Assembly (NCBI RefSeq): GCF_000757885.1
Contig: NZ_JQCR01000001.1
Span: forward strand, 248,001-312,000
Direction: 5' to 3'
DNA length: 64,000 nucleotides
Source of the DNA: Paenibacillus wynnii
GTDB taxonomy: Bacteria > Bacillota > Bacilli > Paenibacillales > Paenibacillaceae
A model generated the notes under the pieces. The model made no database searches, was not told the origin of the DNA, and worked only from the letters and a program-made list of their open reading frames with translations. Positions 52,274 through 62,382 of this stretch are shown in pieces. Every line of letters starts with the position of its first letter. The stretch's first letter is position 1. Made by a program: the position numbers and the translations under genes.

Positions 52274-53218
52274 ATGTCGCTCCCGCACCTTCCGAACTTA
52301 CTTCGCTTTGGTGAAAATAAAGACCCGTTCCACGTCGAATTCGACCGGAGAACGGGCCATTTCTCCATGGCAACCAACCATTACCACAGCGATTATGAAA
52401 TTTACTATTTATTTAACGGCGAACGCAATTACTTTATCAAGGACAGCGCCTATCATGTACATCCCGGAGATCTGGTGCTGATCGATTCTAACGCGGTGCA
52501 TAAGACCTCTGACTTGGGCGTTGCCAACCATGAACGAGTCGTCCTCTATTTCACGCCGTCCTATTTCGACGGGTACTCGCCGGAGGAACGGGAGCTGCTT
52601 CTGGCTCCCTTCTCCCAAGGCAATCCACTAATGAGTCTTAACCTGCAGGAGCGGATGCAGGTGGAAGATTTATTAGCCTCCCTGCTCACAGAGCTGAACG
52701 AGCAGCCTCCCGGCTACTGGCTTCACATCCACCATATGGCAGGGGAACTGCTGCTGTTCACGGCTCGCAGTTTCTGTAAGCGAGGTGCTCTTCCTGACTA
52801 TGAGCCGACTCCCGTTCAGCGGAAAATTTCGGACATTGTCCGTCACATCAATCTGCATTTCAACGAACCACTTGAGCTGAATGACCTGGCCCGTCAGTTC
52901 TTCATAAGCAAGAGCCACCTAAGCCGGGTGTTCAAGGAGGTCACCGGCTTCGGCTTCGCTGAATATGTCAACATCACCCGGGTGAAGGAAGCGGAGCGGC
53001 TGCTGCGCGAAACAGACTACAGCGTCACCCTCGTGTCCGAACTCGCCGGCTTCGACAACATTTCTCATTTCGGCAAAATGTTCAAACGGCTGTCGGGCCT
53101 AACTCCCAGAGCTTACCGAATGCTGGACCGACCGGATGGAAGAGGCGGGAAAAAGACTAAGCGGGTTGTTTCACGTAAAGCATCCGATAAATTAGGACAG
53201 CCACCCGAGCGCGAGTGA
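52274..53218 (+). CDS. AraC-family regulator with N-terminal cupin domain
   Basis: A 314-residue regulator. The cupin-like part (about 20-130) shows HYHSDYEIYYLFNGERNYFI and YHVHPGDLVLIDSNAVH, typical sugar-sensing AraC proteins. The AraC HTH domain spans about 185-285 (LNDLARQFFISKSHLSRVFKE, VTLVSELAGFDNISHFGKMFKR). AAAGGAG lies 8 nt before the ATG. It is divergent from the GH4 gene and probably activates it. Confidence 0.92.
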   Translation: MSLPHLPNLLRFGENKDPFHVEFDRRTGHFSMATNHYHSDYEIYYLFNGERNYFIKDSAYHVHPGDLVLIDSNAVHKTSDLGVANHERVVLYFTPSYFDGYSPEERELLLAPFSQGNPLMSLNLQERMQVEDLLASLLTELNEQPPGYWLHIHHMAGELLLFTARSFCKRGALPDYEPTPVQRKISDIVRHINLHFNEPLELNDLARQFFISKSHLSRVFKEVTGFGFAEYVNITRVKEAERLLRETDYSVTLVSELAGFDNISHFGKMFKRLSGLTPRAYRMLDRPDGRGGKKTKRVVSRKASDKLGQPPERE

Positions 53219-53441
53219 GGTTATCTTTGGGATGAATGCTCCTTCGTCGCAATAGCAATGAATCCTTTTTTTTCACTATCTATCAATTCTTCCGAAAGAC
53301 ACCGCCCAGCAAAAAAGAAGCCTCTTCTTCCGCATAACAGGCTTAGACATGTCTTTGGTGATGTCTTGTTCCCGTCTACTTCCAAAAGGCTTCTTAAATA
53401 GAAAGCTGTCTCTACAGCTAATACTGTCAATGATCAGCTTT

Positions 53442-53942
53442 TTAATTTTTATTATCGAGCATAACCAACTTTTCAGTCGAGTTTTTTGCTGTGTTTTTTG
53501 TTGTATGTACTACTTGTACGATGTTTTTATAAGTTTGTTTTGACCCGAATACTAACAAAGGAACACCAATGAAGTCTATTTTCAGCCAACGGGAAAGTAA
53601 CCCGCCGATAGTCATGGAAAAAGGCACTGTAGGGGAAGTATTGGATAGAATTATTTTTTCGTGTAGAACATTCTCCTTTTGAAGCATTTCGATTAAATTG
53701 TACAATCCTGGGACAAGTATTTTTGATCTGCCTCTACCCACTGTATAGACTTTATTTCCTTCTTCATCTAATCCGTGGAAGTACAACTTCCCCCTATCCT
53801 TATAGGTCAGCTTGTTGTAATTGTGAGAATGTAATATTTCATCCGTTGTTGGTTCGCGATTCTCATCTAACTTTTTGAGATGATAGGCAGCAGCCATTGC
53901 CGTAGTATGAGTACCCCCGAAATCGTTATATATAAAAATCAT
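53442..53942 (-). CDS. DUF3189 family protein
   Basis: A 166-residue cytosolic protein. It begins MIFIYNDFGGTHTTAMAAAYHL, the typical DUF3189 start, and has a basic segment VGRGRSKILVPGLYNLIEML. Function is unknown. The C-terminal residues (KNTAKNSTEKLVMLDNKN) look unstructured. It is not part of an obvious operon. The 220 bp between it and the AraC gene (53219-53441) show no clear element. Confidence 0.8.
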   Translation of the reverse strand: MIFIYNDFGGTHTTAMAAAYHLKKLDENREPTTDEILHSHNYNKLTYKDRGKLYFHGLDEEGNKVYTVGRGRSKILVPGLYNLIEMLQKENVLHEKIILSNTSPTVPFSMTIGGLLSRWLKIDFIGVPLLVFGSKQTYKNIVQVVHTTKNTAKNSTEKLVMLDNKN

Positions 53943-54070
53943 ATTATATACCTTCCCATTTCATAAGTTTAGATTAATCTTATTAGTTTTCCCGATTCAT
54001 AATTTCATATTCACCAAAAACAGAGTGATTCTTGATGTAAGAGATTTAGTATGATGCGAGATATATATAT

Positions 54071-54113
54071 AAAAAAGCCCTGATATCTCAAGGCTTCCTT
54101 GATGATCAGGACT
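54071..54113 (-). terminator. Terminator of the GH35 gene
   Basis: AGTCCTGAT...CAAGG-aag-CCTTG...ATCAGGGCT with a T6 tract on the minus strand, directly after the GH35 stop codon. Confidence 0.8.
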
Positions 54114-54121
54114 GATGTGGG

Positions 54122-56500
54122 TTATAAGATTTCGAAACCTACTTTCTGCACATGTCCGGCAATCAGTGTAATTCGGCGTACCGGTTCAGCGGTGATCTGG
54201 TGGAATACGGCCTGTTGTTCTCCGGTAAAATACTGCTCCACTGCCATAACGGCATCGGCATCAACAGTTAAAGTTCCTTTACGTAGCGGTGTGGTTTCCA
54301 ATACAATCTCACCATTCTGGATCTGTTCCCTAAATCGGTTCAAGCCCATTTCCCATGGAGCTCCGTTATGGAAATGATCGTGAAGTAGCTTTCCACCCGA
54401 GAATGCATAACCAACATTTCCTGTGTAATCGATGCTCAGCAGGACATCCTCCACTACCTGTAGCACTTCAGGGTCAATGTTTATAACCACTTTGTGGTCG
54501 TGCACTCGATCGATATGCAAAGGAATCTGTATACACGGGATTTGGACATGATACCTGCGGAACAAGCCATCCAGTTCCATGGACGCCTTGTACTCGTCTG
54601 CATCCGATATCCATCCCGGCAGAGATTCTTCATAGTAGTACTCCCGGAAGGTAAATTCGTCTTTTCCATCTATGAAGAAATCAAGGCCCTTTTCTGTCAC
54701 AGCCAGTGGCACTTCGGAGAATAGAATACGCCGCTTTCCGGCGATTTCAGCCTCCCAAAGTGTACTGGCTTCCTCTGCCGTCATGACGTACAGCTGCACC
54801 GCCCGCTTTTGCTCACGAGTGATGTGAATCAAGACGGAGGTGTTTTGCGGGACTGTAGCAATGGCAGTACCATCCTCTCCCCGTTCAATCCCGCCGTCAT
54901 CGACAGAAATACGGTCCTGATCTTCCAGATCGAATGCCAGCTCCCCGTCCACACCTTCCGGCAAAGCGAAGAAATATGTCACCGCATCCGCCGATTCGAC
55001 CATCGTTACGGGCTGCGCCGTTGCATACCGTAAATTCAATCCGTCCAAATCGAAATGAAACGGCAGCATCATAGCAGCATTCCGTCGCACAGTGAGCAGA
55101 TTCTTCCTCGGGAACGTGAGTGTACCTCTTTCAGTGGTTACCTTAAAGCATACATTCTCATGTGATTTCATCTCCACATGGTCCTGATAATTATTAATAA
55201 ATACATATCCCGAATTGCCGTCAGTACGAACAGCGTAGCGTAAAGGTTCGATATCCTCCGAATGGATGGACTCCGCCCCTTCTGGGAGCACCGTAGCCAT
55301 CGGGGCCAGCCGTGGTCCGAACCGCTGCAGGAAATAGTGAAGAGGCCGAAGCAGATGGTTGGAGGACCGAATTTGTCCAAATTCTCCGATCGGAGCCTGA
55401 AAGTCGTAGGTGATCCTCGGTGTCGTACTTTCATTTAAATAACCGGTTTTCCCGACTGGATTGGTGCCTCCGTGAAACATATAATAACCTAGGAAGTTAC
55501 ATCCGCCGGCGATCTTGACCAGGCTCATCGCCAGAACGCTCACCGGTTCCACTTGAAACCTAGATAAATACCATGTCTGCATTCCGCCACCCATTTCGCA
55601 GCACGCAAACGGGTATTTCGTTTTGCGATACGCCGGCTGAAACTCACCAGTCTCCGCTTCATCGTCGTGATAGCTGACAAAGACATATTCGTTCGTAGGT
55701 CTCTGTGTGGGATTGTCTGCACTGATGCTCCATGGCGTATAGGCGTATCCACCATAGAGGGGTAAGACCTCGTCTTCGAGCACAGGTGCCTGCCCCCATC
55801 CCGTACTCGTATAGATTGGGGCCACCAAGCCGACATCCACTGCCAACTCTTTGAGCAGTCGCATGTGTTCCTCGCCTCCGCTGCCTCCGCTTAGGTATTC
55901 ATCTCCCTGCTTGGCAGTCAACTCCCACAGAGCTGCAGCAGCATTGAACTCATTCTCAAGCTGAATTCCGATTACAGGTCCGCCGTCTTGGAACATCAGA
56001 TCGTTCGCTTGTCTACCGATTTCCTCATATAACCGACGAACATATTTCAAGTACCCCTCATCGTTTGAGCGGACATCGAACGGTCTGCCGAACAGCCAGT
56101 CCGGTAAACCGCCGTTTCGTACTTCTCCATGACAGAATGGACCCATCCGAAGGATGACATGGAGTCCGTGTCGCCCGCATAGTTCCGTGAATTTCCGCAG
56201 ATCACGCGATCCCTGCCAGTCGAATAGGCCTTCTGTCTCTTCATGATGGTTCCAGAAGATGTAGGTGGCGATGACATTAATTCCTGACATTTTCATCTTT
56301 GCAAGTTCCGTTTCCCAATCCGATTCCGGATAACGCGAGTAATGAAATTCGCCGCAGATCGCGATAAACGGCTTTCCTCCGAGCTCCATGTAATAATTTG
56401 TAAAAGATATTTGTATTCCCTTCGGATTACTGCCGCCCAGCCGAAGAGTTGACGGATAGATCAATTTAGGGGAAATCCGGGCATTAATAGCATATTCCAT
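54122..56500 (-). CDS. GH35 beta-galactosidase
   Basis: A 792-residue cytoplasmic enzyme (no signal peptide). The GH35 barrel shows FHYSRYPESDWETELAKMK, ILRMGPFCHGEVRNGGLPDW, the acid/base Glu in VIGIQLENEFN and the nucleophile region FACCEMGGGMQTWY; beta-sandwich domains follow. It should release galactose from imported beta-galacto-oligosaccharides. The ATG at 56498-56500 follows AGAGGAG by 8 nt; an ATG six codons earlier overlaps that site. It lies 80 bp behind the GH53 galactanase gene and together with the following importer forms a galactan pathway. Confidence 0.9.
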   Translation of the reverse strand: MEYAINARISPKLIYPSTLRLGGSNPKGIQISFTNYYMELGGKPFIAICGEFHYSRYPESDWETELAKMKMSGINVIATYIFWNHHEETEGLFDWQGSRDLRKFTELCGRHGLHVILRMGPFCHGEVRNGGLPDWLFGRPFDVRSNDEGYLKYVRRLYEEIGRQANDLMFQDGGPVIGIQLENEFNAAAALWELTAKQGDEYLSGGSGGEEHMRLLKELAVDVGLVAPIYTSTGWGQAPVLEDEVLPLYGGYAYTPWSISADNPTQRPTNEYVFVSYHDDEAETGEFQPAYRKTKYPFACCEMGGGMQTWYLSRFQVEPVSVLAMSLVKIAGGCNFLGYYMFHGGTNPVGKTGYLNESTTPRITYDFQAPIGEFGQIRSSNHLLRPLHYFLQRFGPRLAPMATVLPEGAESIHSEDIEPLRYAVRTDGNSGYVFINNYQDHVEMKSHENVCFKVTTERGTLTFPRKNLLTVRRNAAMMLPFHFDLDGLNLRYATAQPVTMVESADAVTYFFALPEGVDGELAFDLEDQDRISVDDGGIERGEDGTAIATVPQNTSVLIHITREQKRAVQLYVMTAEEASTLWEAEIAGKRRILFSEVPLAVTEKGLDFFIDGKDEFTFREYYYEESLPGWISDADEYKASMELDGLFRRYHVQIPCIQIPLHIDRVHDHKVVINIDPEVLQVVEDVLLSIDYTGNVGYAFSGGKLLHDHFHNGAPWEMGLNRFREQIQNGEIVLETTPLRKGTLTVDADAVMAVEQYFTGEQQAVFHQITAEPVRRITLIAGHVQKVGFEIL

Positions 56501-56522
56501 AGTAGACACTCCTCTCATTCAT

Positions 56523-56569
56523 AAAGCCCGCTCCCACGGCGAATATCTTTTGCCGTGGAGCGGGCTTTT
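56523..56569 (-). terminator. Terminator of the GH53 gene
   Basis: AAAGCCCGCTCC-c-ACGGC / GCCGT-g-GAGCGGGCTTT, a GC-rich 17-bp stem 14 bp behind the GH53 stop codon, separating it from the GH35 gene. Confidence 0.85.
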
Positions 56570-56582
56570 CGGTTCTGTCGGC

Positions 56583-59500
56583 TTATTTAATACAATTGTA
56601 TACGATCTGTGCCACTTGAGCTCGGGTAGCAGTAGCCTTAGGATCCAGCTCTTTGCCATTTCCCTTGATCAATCCCGCTTCCACTAATACCTTCATTGCA
56701 TCTTTTGCATAGACGGCTACGGCAGCTGTATCCACAAAGCTTTCATAGTCCTTACCGTTTATAGCGGTTGGTAGCTCATCCAGTTGCTCTCGAATGTTGT
56801 ATAGAATCATAGACATATCTTGTCGGCTTATGGTTGCTTCCGGTGAATAATGATTGCCGCCCAAACCGGAAACCAATCCTAATTTCTTTGCTGTAGCCAA
56901 GTACTTTGTATAGTACTTATTCCCTGCATCCGAGAAATTATCGGTTATTCCAGCATCTGTCTCGATCCCGTAAGCATTCATAACCATCATCAGGAAGTCA
57001 GCCCGTGTCACCTTTTTGTCTGGTGCAAATGTACTTCCGCCAACGCCATTCGCAATCCCTCTTGCCGCCAAATAGCTAACGGCATCGCTATACCAGTTTT
57101 CTGAAGTAACATCATTGAACTTCACTTCGTTATAACCTATGGCATAATTTGAGAAATGGGTGGTCTGAAAGTTAACTTTACCTGTTGCCGCATCGTAACC
57201 TCCCCTAACCGCCTTGAGGTTTCCTGCTTTGTCGATGTAATATACAACAATGGAATTCTTCTTTTCACCCGTCTCTGGAGTATAAGGCACGCTAATCTTT
57301 ACCGTTCCTCCGTTGAATTCTGTGATTTCAGCATTACCTGCTGTTACAGAGAAATCATATACCGATCTGTCCCCTATTTTGTTCTGAACAGTTTCTGGCA
57401 AGTCGGATTTAGCAAGTTTCGTGATGCTTATCATGTCCGCTGCTGTACTCCCAATGGCAGCTACTGCTTTTGGATCAAAGGTGATCGCAGCAATACCTGC
57501 ATCCACTCTTAATTCTGCTTTTGTAGAGTCTACTAACGTTTTGAGAGCTTCCTTCTGAATTATTAAATGAACAGATTTTACATCTGCTGCAGATTCAATC
57601 TTGATATCGATCACTACTTTTTGTCCGGCGACTTCGGATTCTTTGGCCTTTTGGATCAGGTCAGTGATCACGCTTGATTCAAGCTTGGCAGTGGTTACAT
57701 TTGTTACCGTATCCTTTGTGGCCTTGATAACAACGCTATATAACGTAGTATTGCCAGTGATAAGAATAATCGGCTCTGTTTTTGGAGTATTCATTTCCCC
57801 GGTACTGCTACCAGAAGGAGTAGTTGGGGAAACTTGCGTAACTGGGGCGTCACTGGTTTTAACTAGAACAAAGTCGTCATAAGAACCCCAGTCACCAGCC
57901 TCCGCGTCCAGATTAACCCCTATTTTCAGCGTTCCGTCAATGACCTTAATATTTTCAATCGTTGCTTGGTTCCATACATTCCAGCCCTTATTAGCAAAGC
58001 TAGAAGTTAATGAAGCCTGATCACCGCTTACTGCGTACATCTGATTCTTCACTTCTTTGCCAGCGCCTTGCGACCATGCCGACAAAATGTAGGTTCCATT
58101 CGACAAGCCGGTAATCGTCTGGAATGCTTCAAATGTATAGGCCGTTTCCTTCCAATATCCAAGCGACTTTGAACCTGTATATGCGGCGGAATCCGCTGCA
58201 AAAGGCGTAGAATCAGAAAGGGTCCAACCTTCAGGAGTACCCCCCCCATTGGCTTTTTCAAAACTGTAGTTCATAACGGGGTTCGGGTCCACAGTGAAAT
58301 GAATGGTGTACGTTCTTGTACCCCCACTTGTTACAACAACCATTGCGCTGCCAGATAAAGTAGTTGCTTGTGTAATTACTGCCACTCCGCCGCCTGTTGT
58401 TGCCGTAACTGAAGGCAGGGTAGTCGTTCCATATGGCAGAACCACATCATAGTCCTGAATGATTGGATTAAAGCCCGGAACCGAAACATCATTCACTTTT
58501 AAATCTGCTAATTGGGTGGTATCTTTCTTGGTCAGTTGGAATTCGTCAATGTTCCCCCACTGCCCACCGGAAAGTTTATAATGGGCACCTACGGTTAGCG
58601 TTCCTTCTGTAACTTCAATATTATCCAGTACGGGTTTGCTCCATTTTCTCCAGCCTGTATTGGTAAAGCTCTGAGTGGCACTTCCGGCAAAAATCTCCAC
58701 CACATCTTCGCCGCCTCCACCGGAGACCCAAGCGGACAATGTATAAGTCCCATTTTCAAGCCCCATGATCGTTTGAGAAGCAGTGAACTCCGCAGAATTC
58801 GCACTATAGTAGTGTAATGTCACTGCACCGGAGTGGTTGTCATCCGTTATTTCAATTGCGCTTGCATCCCCTGTAATGGTCCACGAATTCAAACCATCCT
58901 CAAAACCAGGGTTCTGAATCAAACTTGAACTAGGTACTACGGTAACTTCGCTAGAGGCAGTAAAACCTCCATCATAGGTAACAGCCGTTACGGTTGCAGT
59001 CCCGACGGAAATTCCGGCAATAATCCCAGTATAAGGGTCTGATTTTACAATTCCGGGATCAGAACTCGTATAGCTAACTCCTTTATAGGTTGCATTTGCG
59101 GGATTTAAGATGGCCGTTAACTTACCCGTGCTCCCCACCTCAATCGTATCCGTATACTTATCAAGAGCCACCGATACAACAGGATTCGGGTTGATTTCGG
59201 CAGCGCCATCAATGAATGCATCCATAGCGAATGTCGGTGAGCCATCTAGGTTCCATACAGACAAGGGATATCCAAACAAGATTCCTTCAGGTTCCCAGTA
59301 AAATATACCAGTACCCATACTGTTTGCAACGGCGTGCAGTTTATTTTGAACGGCTACAAGCATGTTATAAACGCTATCCACATCGATCGAAGCATCCCCG
59401 CCCACTTCAACAATCATAACTTCCTTCCCATATTTCTCTGCCAGTTTGTTTAAATTCTCACTTAAAGCATCAATGGTGGAAGTATAGATGATATCCGGAT

Positions 59501-60248
59501 AATAGGACAAGCCTATGATATCGTAATCGCTATCTTGGAGACCGGCAGCTACGAGACCGGCATAATACGAATCAACGCCCGCTTCAGCTCCACTTGATCT
59601 ATGGATGATAACCTTGATGTCTGGAAACACCGATTTGGCTGCAGCCGAGCCGGCTTGAATGAGTTGAACGAGATTGGAAGTATTGCTATAGTTCCCTACT
59701 GGCCACATCATTCCAGAATTGATTTCATTTCCTATTTGTACCCACTCCGGTGTTACTCCTGCATCTTCTAAAGCATTCATCACTCCAGCAGTGTATTCCG
59801 ATACATGAGCTTTCAATTGTTCAATAGTATCGTTTTTCCATGCAGCAGGTGTCGTCTGCGTTCCCGGATCCGCCCAAGAATCGCTGTAGTGCAAATCCAT
59901 CATGATCCGAAAACCGAGATTGCTTGCGCGTTTTGCTAAAGCAACTGCTTCTGGTGTACTGTTATGACCATTGGAAGGGTCATCTGAGGGATTCACCCAT
60001 GCCCTAATTCTTATGGAATCCACTCCATGATCCTTTAAAATCTGTAGAAGATCCTGCTCTTCCCCAGCATCGTTATAAAATTTTTGACCTTTAGCTTCCA
60101 ATTGCAGCAGCCAACCGACATCCGCGCCTTTGGCGAATGAGCCAGGAGCAGATGAAGCTTTTGCCTTTGTAGGTATACCGAATGATGTTATGGATAGAAT
60201 CATTACAAATGTAAGAATGATTGCAAGAACTCTCTTTCTGTTTTTCAT
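56583..60248 (-). CDS. SLH-anchored GH53 endo-beta-1,4-galactanase
   Basis: A 1221-residue surface enzyme for pectic beta-1,4-galactan. Order: signal peptide (1-31), GH53 barrel (about 35-350) with acid/base Glu175 in WVQIGNEINSG and nucleophile Glu281 in MIVEVGGDAS, a Big2 Ig-like domain (about 355-440), a CBM61-like module (about 445-580), a cadherin-like sandwich domain (about 585-665), a second CBM61-like module (about 668-810), a low-complexity linker, a domain of unknown type (about 835-1035) and three SLH domains (about 1040-1221; FNDVTSENWYSDAVSYLAARG) at the C-terminus. GGAGG precedes the ATG, with a cre-like site about 50 bp upstream. Confidence 0.92.
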   Translation of the reverse strand: MKNRKRVLAIILTFVMILSITSFGIPTKAKASSAPGSFAKGADVGWLLQLEAKGQKFYNDAGEEQDLLQILKDHGVDSIRIRAWVNPSDDPSNGHNSTPEAVALAKRASNLGFRIMMDLHYSDSWADPGTQTTPAAWKNDTIEQLKAHVSEYTAGVMNALEDAGVTPEWVQIGNEINSGMMWPVGNYSNTSNLVQLIQAGSAAAKSVFPDIKVIIHRSSGAEAGVDSYYAGLVAAGLQDSDYDIIGLSYYPDIIYTSTIDALSENLNKLAEKYGKEVMIVEVGGDASIDVDSVYNMLVAVQNKLHAVANSMGTGIFYWEPEGILFGYPLSVWNLDGSPTFAMDAFIDGAAEINPNPVVSVALDKYTDTIEVGSTGKLTAILNPANATYKGVSYTSSDPGIVKSDPYTGIIAGISVGTATVTAVTYDGGFTASSEVTVVPSSSLIQNPGFEDGLNSWTITGDASAIEITDDNHSGAVTLHYYSANSAEFTASQTIMGLENGTYTLSAWVSGGGGEDVVEIFAGSATQSFTNTGWRKWSKPVLDNIEVTEGTLTVGAHYKLSGGQWGNIDEFQLTKKDTTQLADLKVNDVSVPGFNPIIQDYDVVLPYGTTTLPSVTATTGGGVAVITQATTLSGSAMVVVTSGGTRTYTIHFTVDPNPVMNYSFEKANGGGTPEGWTLSDSTPFAADSAAYTGSKSLGYWKETAYTFEAFQTITGLSNGTYILSAWSQGAGKEVKNQMYAVSGDQASLTSSFANKGWNVWNQATIENIKVIDGTLKIGVNLDAEAGDWGSYDDFVLVKTSDAPVTQVSPTTPSGSSTGEMNTPKTEPIILITGNTTLYSVVIKATKDTVTNVTTAKLESSVITDLIQKAKESEVAGQKVVIDIKIESAADVKSVHLIIQKEALKTLVDSTKAELRVDAGIAAITFDPKAVAAIGSTAADMISITKLAKSDLPETVQNKIGDRSVYDFSVTAGNAEITEFNGGTVKISVPYTPETGEKKNSIVVYYIDKAGNLKAVRGGYDAATGKVNFQTTHFSNYAIGYNEVKFNDVTSENWYSDAVSYLAARGIANGVGGSTFAPDKKVTRADFLMMVMNAYGIETDAGITDNFSDAGNKYYTKYLATAKKLGLVSGLGGNHYSPEATISRQDMSMILYNIREQLDELPTAINGKDYESFVDTAAVAVYAKDAMKVLVEAGLIKGNGKELDPKATATRAQVAQIVYNCIK

Positions 60249-60298
60249 ATAACAACCTCCATAGTTAATTTTGTAAAACTTAGATTTTTTTCTTTTTC

Positions 60299-60312
60299 TT
60301 AAAGCGCTTTCA
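60299..60312. promoter_or_regulatory. CcpA cre-type site before the GH53 gene
   Basis: TTAAAGCGCTTTCA (TGAAAGCGCTTTAA on the coding strand) is a strong match to the cre consensus and nearly palindromic. It is 51-64 bp upstream of the ATG, in line with carbon catabolite repression. The rest of the 487-bp gap (60249-60735) has only the terminator at 60682-60718 and no gene. Confidence 0.75.
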
Positions 60313-60681
60313 CAAAGACATTAAGGCCAATCATAGTAAGATTGTTTTCTGTTCTCCATAATGGATAATCTCCCCTAAAAGCCGGCGTCAGCGTCAGCAT
60401 TAGCGTATTGTTATTATGTATGCCACCCCCCAAATCCGTGTAGGTTCAATGATTCTCTCCTGTCGTAACTCTTTGTGTGTACTCATTATATAAAGAATTC
60501 AGGAGCCCGATAATAAAGGCAAACAACTAAAAGTAATACTAAATCTACGATTTGAAATAAAAAAGTTTAATCCTTAGTCCTAACGGCAAAAGCCCACCAT
60601 TCCCGAACATCATCCTACTAGCCATTGAGGCAATCCCTGCATTAAGATTTAAAACGCTATATTCAGCCACTCTTTTCGCGT

Positions 60682-60718
60682 AAAAAAAAGCTGCTCCAAA
60701 GCATAGCTTTGGAGCAGC
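60682..60718 (-). terminator. Terminator of the galactan importer operon
   Basis: GCTGCTCCAAAGC / GCTTTGGAGCAGC, a 13-bp perfect stem with a T8 tract on the minus strand, 18 bp behind the binding-protein stop codon. Confidence 0.9.
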
Positions 60719-60735
60719 CCGGAAGCTGTTACCTA

Positions 60736-62316
60736 TTATTTATTTGCAGCCAGGAAGGCGTCAATTTGAGTCTGCATTTCAGTCTGAACCTTGTCTATAC
60801 CAGCCGCTTTGAGCTGTTTGATCAGCTCTGCCTGGCCTTTGTCAATATCAGCAATCAAACCGTATTCCAGCGGAATCGCATAACGCAGCATTACGTTTCC
60901 GATATTCGCCACTTCGTTCTTCACCGCAGCTGTGTCAAAGACAAAGGTCTCCAGTGGAAAGTGGAAAATATTGGACTGCCAGCTATTGAACATGTTGTCA
61001 GCTTCTACAGGATAAGCAGAGTCTTTACGGTTCAGCGGGGAGTTCCAGCCCCAGTTCGAGAATCCAGTGTAATTCCCAGCCGCAGGCCCTGCACTGAACT
61101 TATCATCACCTACAGGAGTGTAGTGGGTTCCGGCAATGCCGTACATGGTCAAGTCGTGAATTTCTTTATCATTCTGCAATAGATCTATCAACATCAGGGA
61201 ACGTTCCGCGTTCTTCGAGGTTGCATGGATAGATATACCATTCTGGGTCGAGATGGCGGCAATTTTCTTCTTGTCCGGAGTGAGGTCTGCAATTCCCAGC
61301 TCCACATCCGGCTTGTCACGGCGCATTTCGGCGAGGTCAAACGCTACAGTACCCAAGTTATGGGCATAAGAGGAAACTTTACCTGCTTTAATATCCTGCC
61401 ATACATCATTTTTGTTGCTGACTACGTTTTTGGACCATACGCCGTTGTCTGCAAGATCCTTGTAGTACGTAAGCAGTTGCTTGAATTCAGGAGTGTCGTA
61501 AATGTTGAATACTTTTCCACTTGCATCGTCCAGCTTGTAAGCCAGCGGCAGCAGGTTGGCATCCACCAGGTTAAAGTTGTTATTCTGCTCCAGCAGGGTT
61601 TGGTCTAGCTCATGAAATTTCCAGCCATCGGCAGGTTTAGCCCCGTAAGCAGTCATACCTTTTTCATCCTTAGCAACCGCTTTTAAGTAATTAGCATAGG
61701 ATTCACGACTATTAATTTCTGGAAGATTGTATTTCTTGCGTAGGTCTTCACGGTACAACACAACCTTGTCGGTAACCTCAACATTGTTGTTCGGAACCAT
61801 GAAGAGCTTGCCATCCACTTTTGCTTGATCCCAGTTCACTTTAGGCATGGCTTCCCAAGTTTGCGGCATATACTTGGACAACATATCATCGGTCAGCTCC
61901 ATGAATCCGCCTTTGAGCGCCTGATCGTTATAGAAGGCCCAGTTCGCAGTATACACAAGGTCGAAATCCTCATTGGCTGCAAATTTCAGCGGGTACTTCT
62001 GTGTCCAGTCCGACCAGTCGAGGAATTCCGCTTCCACTGTAGCATTAATTTTTTCCTTCAACTTGGTATTCAGCTCGCCGAACACCTTGTCGTAATCGGC
62101 AGGCTTACTGCCTACGAGCAGCATTTTAAGTTTGACTTCTTTGGAAGTGTCGGGTGCGCCAGCATTCGTGGCTGCTCCTTCTGTAGCGGTTGCTCCGTTA
62201 TTCGTGGCTTCCGCAGCTGTATTCGAGTTGTTTCCGCCTCCGCATGCACTGAGAATTGTCCCGAGCATCATCACCATTGCCAGCGTAGCCGTTAGTTTCT
62301 TTTTCTTCTTTGTCAT
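60736..62316 (-). CDS. Extracellular solute-binding lipoprotein, LplA-type (galactan locus)
   Basis: A 526-residue oligosaccharide-binding protein. The signal KKKKKLTATLAMVMMLGTIL ends in the lipobox LSAC-G and an Asn/Ala-rich linker follows. Motifs such as DFDLVYTANWAFYNDQALKGG, LYREDLRKKYNLPEI and KNAERSLMLIDLLQNDKEI are those of the long LplA/YtcQ-like binding proteins. AGGGGGAAA precedes the ATG. It is the last gene of the operon after two permeases. Position before GH53 and GH35 suggests galacto-oligosaccharides as ligand. Confidence 0.9.
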   Translation of the reverse strand: MTKKKKKLTATLAMVMMLGTILSACGGGNNSNTAAEATNNGATATEGAATNAGAPDTSKEVKLKMLLVGSKPADYDKVFGELNTKLKEKINATVEAEFLDWSDWTQKYPLKFAANEDFDLVYTANWAFYNDQALKGGFMELTDDMLSKYMPQTWEAMPKVNWDQAKVDGKLFMVPNNNVEVTDKVVLYREDLRKKYNLPEINSRESYANYLKAVAKDEKGMTAYGAKPADGWKFHELDQTLLEQNNNFNLVDANLLPLAYKLDDASGKVFNIYDTPEFKQLLTYYKDLADNGVWSKNVVSNKNDVWQDIKAGKVSSYAHNLGTVAFDLAEMRRDKPDVELGIADLTPDKKKIAAISTQNGISIHATSKNAERSLMLIDLLQNDKEIHDLTMYGIAGTHYTPVGDDKFSAGPAAGNYTGFSNWGWNSPLNRKDSAYPVEADNMFNSWQSNIFHFPLETFVFDTAAVKNEVANIGNVMLRYAIPLEYGLIADIDKGQAELIKQLKAAGIDKVQTEMQTQIDAFLAANK

Positions 62317-62382
62317 GACCGATGTTTCCCCCTAATCGAATAGTTGGTTGGGTTATATATTGATAACCAGGTTGACCTGAGA

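Noticed and set aside
53221..53430. 69-codon minus-strand frame between AraC and DUF3189 genes
   Set aside because: No ribosome site, no family resemblance and low-complexity residues; taken as non-coding.
60299..60312. Site for a local LacI repressor
   Set aside because: It fits the CcpA cre consensus better and no LacI gene lies in the galactan part of the window.
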